The notes beneath the pieces are model-generated. The model was not told the origin of the DNA, did no database searches, and was given only the letters and a program-made list of their open reading frames with translations. A stretch of 64,000 bases of DNA from an uncultured Clostridia bacterium (GTDB lineage Bacteria > Bacillota > Clostridia > Peptostreptococcales > Anaerovoracaceae): positions 1 to 64,000 of the forward strand of contig CALWPQ010000008.1 in assembly GCA_944383465.1 (NCBI GenBank), given 5' to 3'. Each line of letters opens with the position of its first letter. Position 1 is the stretch's first letter. Shown one piece after another: positions 1-8,657 of this stretch. The position numbers and the translations under genes were made by a program.

Positions 1-993
1 GTAGAAGATGCTGACGCAGAGAACTACGCTATCGTAACTGGCGAAGTAGAAGAGGTAGGAAGAGATGATACAATCATACTCCTCGACAAGAACGGTGAAG
101 AGAAAGAATATGTACTTACTGATGATGCAAAGAAGGATGATGGCGAAGAAGATTCCGAATTTACAGGAAACGGCGGCAGGACTTCTGTAGGCGCTCTTGA
201 AATCGGAGACCTCGTAACATTCTCGCTTGACAGAAATGGTAAGATTGACTCACTTGAATATCTTGCTTACACAGGCAGTGATGTAAGTGACAAGGAAGTT
301 AATAAGAACAGAACTCTCTTCGGAAATTCAAAGCTTGACAACGGCGTTATAGTATTCTCATATGACGATGCTACTCTTGAAGATTCAGGCTTTGCAGTAC
401 TCAATCTTGCTGATGTAGAAACTGAAAAGGAACTCCAGGGTACTTACTACTATATGGACGGCAGCTCAATCGCAGTAATGCTCATCAAGGATAAGTACAC
501 AGGCGCTGACTCAATCTACGCAGTAATCAACTCAGCGCTTGCAGGCTACAATGCTGATGACGACAAAGCATTTAAGGTTGAAGGATTTGCAAACGGTAAG
601 GCATATACAGGCTGGACAGCTGACAGAAATACTGGCGACTTAAAGGCAGAGTTTGATGCAGCTAAAATTGAAGTTTACAAGCTTACTATTGATTCAAATG
701 ATGTAATCACTGATGCAGAGATTACAACAGGCGAAGCATTTGTTACTGGCGCTCCTATAAATGGTGATATAACTGATAAGGACGGTAACTACCTCATTCA
801 GGTAGCTGGTACTTGGTACACAATCGATCCTAACGCTGTAGTATACAGCTACAGTGTAGCAGATGAGGAATTCGATACTGCTAAGCTCAGCGATATCAAG
901 AAGGAAAGAAACAGCATAAAAGCTTCAACAGTATATCTCTATCAGATGGATGATGACAGCGAAGTTGTAGACTTCATTATCATCGTAGAATAA
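1..993 (+). CDS. S-layer-type repeat protein, C-terminal part (5' end outside window)
   Basis: The frame is open from base 1 to the TAA at 991-993, giving 330 residues of an acidic, Asp/Thr/Val-rich protein; the start lies upstream of the window. It lines up by eye with the C-terminal half of the convergent SLH protein at 1078-3456: both share an 'NYA(I/V)VTG' stretch, an 'LLDK(N/E)G(E/N)E' stretch, a 'VTFSL(D/N)' stretch, and an ending with a Y-x-Y/W, A-D-(D/E)-E-(F/W) pattern. It is therefore inferred to be a secreted or S-layer-associated paralog. Any signal peptide and SLH domains would be upstream and cannot be seen. Lysine is mostly AAG and aromatic residues mostly TAC/TTC, as expected for a highly expressed gene. 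Confidence 0.8.
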   Translation, partial: VEDADAENYAIVTGEVEEVGRDDTIILLDKNGEEKEYVLTDDAKKDDGEEDSEFTGNGGRTSVGALEIGDLVTFSLDRNGKIDSLEYLAYTGSDVSDKEVNKNRTLFGNSKLDNGVIVFSYDDATLEDSGFAVLNLADVETEKELQGTYYYMDGSSIAVMLIKDKYTGADSIYAVINSALAGYNADDDKAFKVEGFANGKAYTGWTADRNTGDLKAEFDAAKIEVYKLTIDSNDVITDAEITTGEAFVTGAPINGDITDKDGNYLIQVAGTWYTIDPNAVVYSYSVADEEFDTAKLSDIKKERNSIKASTVYLYQMDDDSEVVDFIIIVE

Positions 994-1030
994 TAAGGCA
1001 TTAAAAATTATGCATTAAAAGACATAAAAA

Positions 1031-1056
1031 GAAGGCGGTAATCCGCCTTCTTTTAT
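1031..1056. terminator. Bidirectional intrinsic terminator between convergent SLH-type genes
   Basis: An 8-bp perfect stem (GAAGGCGG / CCGCCTTC, 1031-1038 and 1043-1050) closes a TAAT loop. It has TTTTATTTT on the + side and a run of A (T on the opposite strand) on the other side, so it can end both convergent transcripts. Confidence 0.88.
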
Positions 1057-1077
1057 TTTGCTATGTTATATCACAGC

Positions 1078-3456
1078 TTACTCTGCCGGATATGCCATTA
1101 CAACGTCAAATCCTGTTGTATCATCATCTGTATCGTAGAGTGATACGTAGCAGTTTCTGATTGATGAAAGTGAAGTCTTTACTGTCCATTCTTCATCATC
1201 AGCATCCCATACATAGATGTAAGCGTTGTCAGCAATTCTGTAAGAGTTACCATCACTATCCCTATCAGCTGCAACAGTTATAGTTCTTCCGCTGATCTTT
1301 GTTACAGTATCAGTCTCGCTTGCAGCAACATACTCATCTCCAGTAAGTCCGTGAGCTTCGAGCTTAGTGATTACGCCGTCCGCATCAATCGAAATCTTTA
1401 AGAGTTCTACAGCTGCTCCAGAAGTAACGGCATTATCTGCTAAAGTTCTTTCTGCAGCTGTAAGGTCAGTGATTACATCTGTCAGAACACGGCCGTCTAC
1501 AATAACATCGAAGAGTGTTGCATCGTCGCCGTCAGCATCCTCACCTGCGATATCGCTTACCTTAACAATACCGTATGATTCATCGCTGTTGCCAAGGTCG
1601 TCATCATTTACTACGATAACAGCAACTTCGCTGTCCTTCATAACTGCGCTTACAGTGATAGCATCATCAGTGTTAATATCAGCGATGTCGCCTAACGAGT
1701 AATCGCCAGCATCATTAACAAATACTACTACGCTATTCTTGATTACCCTTGTTCCAATAACTGAACCGTCATCAGCAAGCTTACCATTTATTGTAGTAAT
1801 CGACTGTTCTTCAAGGTCATCGATTTCTCCGCTCTTGTTGAGTGAGAATGTAACAATGCTGCCTACAGTGATAGCATCTGTTGTTGTTACATCATCTGTA
1901 TCAACAACGTAATCAGTTTCGTTTCCTTCTTTATCAAGAAGCTTGAGCATAGTATTTCTGCCGGATGTTGCCCACGAGCCTGTTACTACAGCGTAGTTGT
2001 CTGCTTTGCCATCAGTTGTATCCCAGTCATAGATATCTCCGTTGTAATCGAGATGAGCTGTTCCTTCATCTCCTACTGCAGGAGTTGCAACATCTTCGTT
2101 AGCAAGATAGAGCTTATTGCCATTGATTGTGTAAACATATCCGTTAACACCATCTGAATCCGAACCTACTCTTGTTACTCTGCCTGTTACTGTCTCTGTT
2201 CCAACTTCAATCTTTACGATCTTAGCGCTCGAATCACTCTCATTTCCGAGTGTATATACATATACAACATCGTCTTCTGCTATATCGCTGAGGTCATCTA
2301 CACCAAGCAGTGAATATGCGTTATGGTCGATTTCATCGTCATCGTCTAATTCAAAGTCGATTCCGAGGAGCTTCTGATCTTCATTGATTTCATCCTGTAC
2401 ATCACTATCTGCTAAAGCGTCTGCTGTGATTGTCCAAGTTGCTATTGAATAGATTTCCTTGATTGTCTTTCCAGAGAGTTCTACTGCGATTGTTACTTCT
2501 TCAGTAGTATCTTCTAAAGCTTTATCTGCAGCATCAACATCAGCATTTGTGAAGCTTGCAACAGTAGTTGCTACTACATCCGATGCTCTGTAATCTACAT
2601 CGTCAGCTGTGAATGTTGTTCCGTCAAGCTCACCTGTTAAGAATGTTGAGATAGGATCTACCGCAACGATTTCATCGTCTGAATTGCGATAAATGTTTGC
2701 ATATGCTCCAACATACTCTGTAAGTGAAATTACAGAATCATCATCGTAATAAACGACATCCTTCTCCTGTGTGCAGTTAAGGCCTGCTGTGAGGAGCGTT
2801 CTGTAGATTTCTTCATCGTCAATCTTTTCTGCAACGATTCTTGTAGTTGTTCCGTCAGATGCTACCTGTACAAGTGCTACAGGAAGTGCATTGTAGATTA
2901 CCTGTGCTGCCGAGCCTCTGTTGATTGTTACCGCTGTTGCTACATCCTCATAAAGTCCGAGTGTCTGTCCCAGCGATACATAGTTTGACGGCCATGAACC
3001 TACAAGTACTGATGAGTTGTTAGTATAACCGATAGCTCTCAGTATCATTGTCATTGCTTCATTTACCGTTACTGTTCTGCCTGGCATTGCATTGCCGTTG
3101 CCGTCTCCGATCATTATACCTCTTGATTCACAGAATCCAAGGTACTTTACTGCCCAGCCGTATCCTGATACGTCGTTAAAGCTTGTTGATGTGTAACCAG
3201 CAAGTGCGCTTTCAGGAATAGCGAGGGCTCTTGTGATCATAGCAGCGAACTCGGCTCTTGTTACGTTATTGTCCGGCTTGAATGTTCCGTCTGTATAACC
3301 TTCAACAATTCCGAGGTCGTTTACTACTGTGATAGCCTGTTCGTTGGCTGTTCCCGCTACATCCGACAGCGCTGTATGCGCAGGAGCAGCGAATACCATT
3401 GAGAAGCTACCGAGTACCAGTGTTAACACCAGTACAAATGAAAGTACTTTTTTCAT
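1078..3456 (-). CDS. SLH-domain S-layer-type protein
   Basis: The 792-residue secreted protein starts at the ATG at 3456, preceded by an AGGAGG SD; a longer open frame upstream of this ATG lacks secretory character. Residues 1-24 form a signal peptide (MKK, hydrophobic core, cleavage near VFA-AP). SLH repeats follow at about 30-75 (G-x-x-x-G-Y-x-D-G-T-F-K-P-x-x-x-x-T-R-A-E) and 90-140, with a weaker third at about 160-205. SLH domains bind cell-wall polysaccharide. The remaining ~580 residues are acidic, rich in Asp/Thr/Val and probably beta-structured, resembling clostridial S-layer proteins. Its C-terminal half resembles the convergent protein at 1-993. Codon choice suggests high expression. 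The exact role (main S-layer or minor wall protein) is not decided by the sequence. Confidence 0.88.
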   Translation of the reverse strand: MKKVLSFVLVLTLVLGSFSMVFAAPAHTALSDVAGTANEQAITVVNDLGIVEGYTDGTFKPDNNVTRAEFAAMITRALAIPESALAGYTSTSFNDVSGYGWAVKYLGFCESRGIMIGDGNGNAMPGRTVTVNEAMTMILRAIGYTNNSSVLVGSWPSNYVSLGQTLGLYEDVATAVTINRGSAAQVIYNALPVALVQVASDGTTTRIVAEKIDDEEIYRTLLTAGLNCTQEKDVVYYDDDSVISLTEYVGAYANIYRNSDDEIVAVDPISTFLTGELDGTTFTADDVDYRASDVVATTVASFTNADVDAADKALEDTTEEVTIAVELSGKTIKEIYSIATWTITADALADSDVQDEINEDQKLLGIDFELDDDDEIDHNAYSLLGVDDLSDIAEDDVVYVYTLGNESDSSAKIVKIEVGTETVTGRVTRVGSDSDGVNGYVYTINGNKLYLANEDVATPAVGDEGTAHLDYNGDIYDWDTTDGKADNYAVVTGSWATSGRNTMLKLLDKEGNETDYVVDTDDVTTTDAITVGSIVTFSLNKSGEIDDLEEQSITTINGKLADDGSVIGTRVIKNSVVVFVNDAGDYSLGDIADINTDDAITVSAVMKDSEVAVIVVNDDDLGNSDESYGIVKVSDIAGEDADGDDATLFDVIVDGRVLTDVITDLTAAERTLADNAVTSGAAVELLKISIDADGVITKLEAHGLTGDEYVAASETDTVTKISGRTITVAADRDSDGNSYRIADNAYIYVWDADDEEWTVKTSLSSIRNCYVSLYDTDDDTTGFDVVMAYPAE

Positions 3457-3483
3457 TTCGAGTATCCTCCTAAATTTTTCTTT

Positions 3484-3524
3484 GGAAGGGGCCTTCTTGT
3501 TCCTGCAAACTACCTTCCCCTTCC
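3484..3524 (-). promoter_or_regulatory. Structured 5' leader of the SLH protein gene
   Basis: In the leader of the minus-strand SLH gene an 8-bp perfect inverted repeat (GGAAGGGG / CCCCTTCC at 3484-3491 and 3517-3524) can form a hairpin about 13 bases upstream of the AGGAGG SD (complement at 3466-3470). Further upstream, 3565-3577 reads GTCACCTCCTTC in the transcript, like the 3' tail of 16S rRNA, so it could pair with the SD. No clear promoter hexamers were found between 3525 and 3711. Confidence 0.45.
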
Positions 3525-3711
3525 GAAGATAATTTGACATTATTTTATGATAGCGAAATAGCGAAAGAAGGAGGTGACAAGGCAAAAAACGGGAAATGCA
3601 TGCAGAAGCAAAAACAGCAAATTTGTAACAAAAGCTGTAAAAACAAATGGATAAAAGGGAATAGGCAGAGAAGATTAGCTGAGAATTAAAAGAATTTTGG
3701 TAAAAATAAAG

Positions 3712-3752
3712 AATACTGAAAGCTTTGAGATTTAACGGAAGCTTTCAGTATT
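3712..3752 (-). terminator. Intrinsic terminator after the metallo-hydrolase gene
   Basis: A long near-perfect stem (AATACTGAAAGCTT with AAGCTTTCAGTATT; 3712-3725 and 3739-3752) is followed on the minus strand by a T-rich run (complement of TAAAAATAAAG). It lies 10 bases beyond the stop codon at 3763. Confidence 0.85.
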
Positions 3753-3762
3753 TTTATCAGAG

Positions 3763-4665
3763 TTAGGCAATTATAGAAAAGTCGCCGAATTCGTAGCGCT
3801 GCGGATTTTGAACTGCTTCATCTGAGCTGTTTGAATCGCTGACATTGAGCTTTGCCTTTTCAGCCATAGCTTTTCTTTCGATGACTATATCAAAGGCTTT
3901 GGCAATTTCGCTAAGAGCGAGACCTTCCCATATCGGATTGTTGTGTGAGCATAGCAGAGTATAATCGGAGAATTTTTTTGACAATTCATATACCGTATCT
4001 CTGTATGTCAAGAGATTTGATTGAGATAGGTGTGCGTAAAGCGGGGCAGGATAGACGGTGTCGCCGGTAAAAAGCAGTTTGTTTTCATCATCCGCGAGCA
4101 TAAGACCGTCATCGGAATGCCCGGGAGTGGCAATTACTCTGAGGCTTCTGCCGCCGAGGTCAAAAATATGTCCTGAAGAAACGGGAATTACATTACAGGG
4201 TTTGACTTTGATATCAGCAGCATCAAACCAAAGGTCACCGGGATAGGTGTATGCTTCTGCGGTAAGGTTTTCGTCATCAGCGGGAAGCGAATAGCCGCGG
4301 GTTAAAAGTTCTGCGAATTCAGATACATCGAGCAGGTATACGCTGTCAAATAGATAATTGCCGCCGGTGTGGTCAAAATGACTGTGGGTATTTACGACGG
4401 TAATAGGCAGCTTGGTAAGCTGTTCAACAAGAAGCCTGATGTTTCCGCCGAGACCCATTCCGGTGTCGAGGAGCAGTGCTTTTTCACAGCCGAGAATGAG
4501 ATAAGATATGACCTCTTGAAAATGATAAGGTTCAAAAATAGCGAAAATATCGCAAGGAAGCTTGTATACCTTAAACCATTTATCTTCCGGGGAAAGCAAT
4601 TCTCCACTTTCTGTCAAAATGGGGGAAAGCGGAGTAAGATCGGAAAAACGAGTGAGCTTTGCCAT
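3763..4665 (-). CDS. MBL-fold metallo-hydrolase
   Basis: The 300-residue protein belongs to the metallo-beta-lactamase superfamily. The metal-binding H-x-H-x-D-H signature is present as HSHFDH at residues 94-99, preceded by the LLLDTG strand (about 65-69). Further metal ligands are in a T-P-G-H-S segment and a F-T-G-D-T segment in the second half. No signal peptide is present, so it is cytoplasmic. The ATG follows AAAGGAGG. It is transcribed alone, divergent from murJ. The superfamily covers glyoxalases, lactonases and many small-molecule hydrolases, and the substrate cannot be told from sequence. Confidence 0.88.
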   Translation of the reverse strand: MAKLTRFSDLTPLSPILTESGELLSPEDKWFKVYKLPCDIFAIFEPYHFQEVISYLILGCEKALLLDTGMGLGGNIRLLVEQLTKLPITVVNTHSHFDHTGGNYLFDSVYLLDVSEFAELLTRGYSLPADDENLTAEAYTYPGDLWFDAADIKVKPCNVIPVSSGHIFDLGGRSLRVIATPGHSDDGLMLADDENKLLFTGDTVYPAPLYAHLSQSNLLTYRDTVYELSKKFSDYTLLCSHNNPIWEGLALSEIAKAFDIVIERKAMAEKAKLNVSDSNSSDEAVQNPQRYEFGDFSIIA

Positions 4666-4797
4666 AAAAACCTCCTTTTACTAAAAAACACTGAATGCGA
4701 TTTTTAGGATTACATCTTATCTATCAGCATACGCTATGTGCAATGCTTCTGTCAATCGGGTTTTAATAATAAAAGCAATGATTTTTTTAGCACATAA

Positions 4798-4806
4798 TGA
4801 TATAAT
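4798..4806 (+). promoter_or_regulatory. Extended -10 promoter of murJ and the glycan locus
   Basis: TGATATAAT matches the extended -10 (TGnTATAAT) about 30 bases upstream of the murJ ATG. No good -35 hexamer is seen at the expected distance, which is common for extended -10 promoters. Confidence 0.5.
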
Positions 4807-4837
4807 AAAATGGCAGTGATATACAAAGGAAAAAATT

Positions 4838-6394
4838 ATGGGCGAAAATCCAATTATAAGAGATAAATTAAATATGAGCAGTACGATTATAAGGACAGCG
4901 GCGCTGATGGCGGTGTTTACTTTTGTGTCTAAGCTTCTTGGATTTGTGCGCGAAATGGTTATTGCGGGTATATTTGGCACCAGCTATATAGTGGACGCCT
5001 ATGTTATGGCGCAGAGCATCCCCGATATGCTTTTCGGCGGAATTTTTGCATCCGTAGGCACGGCTTATATGCCGACATTCTCGGAAATAACAGAAAAAAA
5101 CGGTAATAAAGCAGGTGACTTGTTTACGAGCCGGCTTATAAATACAGCAGTAGTAGCTGCGGCGCTGCTGTCCGCAGTCGGAATTGCCTTATCGGCAAAT
5201 ATAACGAGACTTATAGCGCCTAATTTCAGTGCGGAGACGATGGAGCTCACAAGCTTTTATCTTAAAATTACATTTGGATATATGGTTTTTACCTGCGTGA
5301 GCAGTATTTTTGATTCATATCTGAGGTATAACGGAAGCTTTTTGCATCCAATAATTGCAGGTTATATGCAGAATGCGGGTGTAATTATTATGGCAGTTGT
5401 GAGCGCTTATACAAATCATTATTTATTTGCATTCGGAATCCTTTTAGGATATGCATTGAGATTTTTGTACCAGACAGCAGCTGTCAGAAAAATCGGGTAT
5501 CGCCACAGTATGTCTTTTTCACTGAAAGGTGAAGTCAAGCAGATACTGATACTGGCGGTGCCTGTGTTTATCGGCTCGTATGTATCACAGATAAATTCAT
5601 ATGTGGATAAAACGCTTGCTTCGGGGCTCAGTGAAGGCAGTGTTGCGGCTCTGAATTACGGGCATATTCTCGTTGCGTTTATAACGGGCCTGACAACTAC
5701 GATAATAGCTACGATAATATATCCCAAAATAACAAAGGCGGCGATAAATGGCGAATGGGATTTTTTCAATGCGGCGGCGGATATGGGTATAAACTTGATA
5801 ATGATTATCGCGGTGCCGTTCAGTATGGGTGCGATGGTGTTTGCCGGCGAAGTGGTACAAATAGTGTATGAGCGCGGAGCCTTTGACGAAAGCGCGACGG
5901 CGCTTACGGGAACGGCGTTTTTCTTTTATGCCTGCGGTTTAGCGTTTATGGCTTTAAACGAATTCCTCGTGCAGATATATTATTCGCTTAAGGATATGAA
6001 AACGCCGATAAAGTGTGCGTCTGTAGGCGTTGCGGTAAACATAGTCCTGAATTTATCTTTGGTGGGCAAAATGGCTCACGGAGGACTGGCGCTGGCAACG
6101 AGCATAGCGGCGCTTGTAAATTTTGCGCTGCTCCTTGTATTTCTCGCCAGAAAGCACAGAGAGGTGGCAATATTGAAATCAAAGAGCAAGGTGTTAAAGA
6201 TATGCGTTGCAGCGGCGGCAGCTGTTGCGGCAGCGTATGGTACACATTGCTTTATCAGCGCGGCGGTGTTTATGCCGAGAATTTTGTATCTCGGAATTGC
6301 TGTGCTTGCAGCATGCGTTATATATATATTACTGCTTGCAGTATTTAAAATTGATGAATTGAAGCTGATAAAGGGTCTTATAAGCAGAAAATAA
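4838..6394 (+). CDS. murJ: Lipid II flippase MurJ / MviN-family protein
   Basis: The 518-residue polytopic membrane protein has the MurJ/MviN N-terminal signature (S-K-L-L-G-F-V-R-E at about 29-37, then A-G-I-F-G-T and D-A-Y-V-M-A-Q-S-I-P). About 13-14 hydrophobic segments are visible, as expected for a MOP-superfamily exporter. MurJ flips lipid-linked peptidoglycan precursor across the membrane. Because it opens a surface-glycan locus, it could instead flip the lipid-linked glycan made by the following genes; sequence alone does not separate MurJ from a Wzx-like paralog. The start follows AAAGGA. The next gene begins 13 bases downstream, so they are probably co-transcribed. Confidence 0.85.
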   Translation: MGENPIIRDKLNMSSTIIRTAALMAVFTFVSKLLGFVREMVIAGIFGTSYIVDAYVMAQSIPDMLFGGIFASVGTAYMPTFSEITEKNGNKAGDLFTSRLINTAVVAAALLSAVGIALSANITRLIAPNFSAETMELTSFYLKITFGYMVFTCVSSIFDSYLRYNGSFLHPIIAGYMQNAGVIIMAVVSAYTNHYLFAFGILLGYALRFLYQTAAVRKIGYRHSMSFSLKGEVKQILILAVPVFIGSYVSQINSYVDKTLASGLSEGSVAALNYGHILVAFITGLTTTIIATIIYPKITKAAINGEWDFFNAAADMGINLIMIIAVPFSMGAMVFAGEVVQIVYERGAFDESATALTGTAFFFYACGLAFMALNEFLVQIYYSLKDMKTPIKCASVGVAVNIVLNLSLVGKMAHGGLALATSIAALVNFALLLVFLARKHREVAILKSKSKVLKICVAAAAAVAAAYGTHCFISAAVFMPRILYLGIAVLAACVIYILLLAVFKIDELKLIKGLISRK

Positions 6395-6407
6395 GGGAGG
6401 AGCTCAT

Positions 6408-7619
6408 ATGCAGAAAGGGCAGAAGGAAATTCCACTCAGTGTGCCTAACCTCGATATGGAGATAGTGGACAATTTAAAGGAATGTATAGCGACCGGCTGG
6501 GTATCGACAGGCGGCAGATTTATTACGGAGTTTGAACAAAAAATCGCAAAATACGCAGGAACGGACGACGCGGTATCGTGTCAAAGCGGAACGGCGGGAC
6601 TTCATACGGCATTGCGCATTCTCGGAGTGCAGGCGGGCGATGAAGTCATAGTGCCTACGCTTACATTTATAGCGGCAGTCAATCCGGTAGTTTATCAAGG
6701 GGCTTATCCGGTGTTTGTGGACTGCGATGAATATTTTTGCATAGATACAGACAAACTCGCAAAATTCTGCGATGAAGAATGCGAGTTTAAAAATATAAAG
6801 GACGCAGCAGGCAATGTGGAAAGAAAGCTTATAAATAAAAAAAGCGGCAGACGCATACGTGCAATAATAGCTGTGCATGTGTTCGGCAATATGGCAAATA
6901 TGGAAGCTGTTATGGGCATTGCAGAAAAATACGGACTGGCTGTACTTGAAGACGCGACGGAAGCGCTCGGAAGCTATGTAACAGAGGGCAGATATAGAGG
7001 GGCAAAGGCCGGAACGATAGGCGATATCGGCGTTTATTCGTTTAACGCCAACAAAATAATAACTACGGGCGGCGGCGGCATGATAGTATCGCGCAGCCAA
7101 AAATATCTCGATCAGGCGCGGTATCTCACAATAACGGCAAAAGAAGCTTCGCCGGAAGAAGCGCTCCATTTTGTCCATAATGATATTGGATATAATTATC
7201 GCATGACTAATTTGCAGGCGGCGCTTGGCGTGAGCCAAATAGATAAGCTCGAAGAATTTATAAGTATAAAGGAGCGTAATTTCAACAGATACGCGAAATG
7301 CCTTGCGGGTATAGAGGGTCTTAAATTACTGGCGTTTATACCCACCATAAGAAGCAACAAATGGTTTTACGCACTTTATGTAGATGAAGAAAAATTCGGC
7401 GAAAAAAGAGATGCGCTTATGCACAGACTTATTGACAGCGGCGTGCAGTGCAGACCGGTGTGGAAGCTGACGCATACGCAGAAAGCCTACGCAGAGATGC
7501 AAAATTATGAGATTGAAAAGGCATACGATTACGAAAAAAATGTGCTGAATATACCTTGCTCAACAAACCTTACGGAAGAAGATGTAGAATATGTATGCGA
7601 AATTATAAAAGGCAGGTAA
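6408..7619 (+). CDS. DegT/DnrJ/EryC1-family sugar aminotransferase (LegC/PglE type)
   Basis: The 403-residue PLP-dependent enzyme is expected to aminate a nucleotide-linked 4-keto sugar. Visible family features are the N-terminal I-P-L-S-V-P-N, a G-W-V-S-T-G-G segment, V-P-T-L-T-F-I-A-A (82-90), V-D-C-D-E-Y (104-109), the PLP-contacting E-D-A-T-E-A-L-G (Asp182) and the Schiff-base Lys216 in S-F-N-A-N-K-I-I-T-T-G-G-G-G. These fit the LegC family; PglE of the bacillosamine pathway is a close relative. With the PglF-like dehydratase (18556), PglD-like acetyltransferase (12086) and PglC-like transferase (11436) nearby, a diacetamido-sugar role is inferred. No NeuB/LegI synthase is in the window. 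The start follows GGGAGGAG. Confidence 0.87.
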   Translation: MQKGQKEIPLSVPNLDMEIVDNLKECIATGWVSTGGRFITEFEQKIAKYAGTDDAVSCQSGTAGLHTALRILGVQAGDEVIVPTLTFIAAVNPVVYQGAYPVFVDCDEYFCIDTDKLAKFCDEECEFKNIKDAAGNVERKLINKKSGRRIRAIIAVHVFGNMANMEAVMGIAEKYGLAVLEDATEALGSYVTEGRYRGAKAGTIGDIGVYSFNANKIITTGGGGMIVSRSQKYLDQARYLTITAKEASPEEALHFVHNDIGYNYRMTNLQAALGVSQIDKLEEFISIKERNFNRYAKCLAGIEGLKLLAFIPTIRSNKWFYALYVDEEKFGEKRDALMHRLIDSGVQCRPVWKLTHTQKAYAEMQNYEIEKAYDYEKNVLNIPCSTNLTEEDVEYVCEIIKGR

Positions 7620-7623
7620 CAGG

Positions 7624-8652
7624 ATGAAAGTACTTGTAACCGGAGGCGCTGGATATATCGGAAGCCATACAAGCGTCAGACTTTTGGAAAATGGATACGA
7701 GGTCATAATTGCGGATAATTTTTATAACAGCAGTCCTGAAGTAATTGATAAAATAGAAATAATTACAGGGAAACGCCCAAAGCTCTATGAATGCGATATA
7801 AGAAGCAGAGATGAGTTAAGAACAGTTTTTAAAAAAGAAGCGCAGACAGGTGAGATTGATTTTGTAATACATTTTGCGGGCTACAAAGCTGTAGGCGAGT
7901 CGGTAGAAAAGCCGCTTATGTATTATGATAATAACGTTTTGCAAACGGTTGCCCTTTTGGAAGTAATGGCTGAGCGCAGCGTGAAGAATCTCGTATTTAG
8001 CTCATCAGCAGCGGTGTATTCGACGAGCGCGCTCGAAGATTTGCTCAAGAAACATCCGTCAGGCATCAGCGAAGATTTTCCTCTGGGAGCGGCAAACCCA
8101 TACGGGAGGACAAAGCTTATTATTGAAAACATTCTGCGCGATGTGTTTTATGCGGACAAGTCTTGGAACATAGGAATTCTCAGATATTTTAATCCGATAG
8201 GCGCACATCCGTCAGGTCTCATAGGTGAAAATCCAAGAGGCGTGCCCAATAATCTTTTACCGTATATTGCAAGGGTAGCAAGCGGCGAGCTTGCACGGCT
8301 TAATGTTTACGGCGGTGATTATGACACTCCGGACGGAACGTGCATACGCGATTATATACATATTATGGATCTTGCGGAGGGGCATATCGCAATGCTTTCA
8401 CATCTCGACGGACTTTCGGTATATAATCTCGGTACGGGGCGCGGCTACAGCGTGCTCGACATAGTAAAAATATTTGAAAAAGCAAATGGGATAAAGGTTC
8501 CGTATAAAATATCAGAAAGACGCGAGGGTGATATACCTATATCGTTTGCAAATTCAAAAAAGGCCGAAAGGCAATTAAATTGGCTGGCGCAAAGAGATAT
8601 TGCAGCAATGTGCAAGGATGCTTGGAACTTTATAAAAAACAAGACTGATTAA
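7624..8652 (+). CDS. galE: UDP-glucose 4-epimerase (GalE-type)
   Basis: The 342-residue short-chain dehydrogenase carries the NAD-binding T-G-G-A-G-Y-I-G motif (6-13), the S-S-S-A-A-V-Y segment (127-132) and the catalytic Y160-x-x-x-K164 (YGRTK). The I-L-R-Y-F-N-P-I-G-A-H-P-S-G and D-G-T-C-I-R-D-Y-I-H segments are typical of GalE. It interconverts UDP-Glc and UDP-Gal (or the N-acetyl forms) and would supply sugars to the surrounding glycosyltransferases. The start is 4 bases after the preceding stop, with the SD inside the end of the upstream gene, so it is translationally close to it. Confidence 0.93.
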   Translation: MKVLVTGGAGYIGSHTSVRLLENGYEVIIADNFYNSSPEVIDKIEIITGKRPKLYECDIRSRDELRTVFKKEAQTGEIDFVIHFAGYKAVGESVEKPLMYYDNNVLQTVALLEVMAERSVKNLVFSSSAAVYSTSALEDLLKKHPSGISEDFPLGAANPYGRTKLIIENILRDVFYADKSWNIGILRYFNPIGAHPSGLIGENPRGVPNNLLPYIARVASGELARLNVYGGDYDTPDGTCIRDYIHIMDLAEGHIAMLSHLDGLSVYNLGTGRGYSVLDIVKIFEKANGIKVPYKISERREGDIPISFANSKKAERQLNWLAQRDIAAMCKDAWNFIKNKTD

Positions 8653-8657
8653 GAGGA

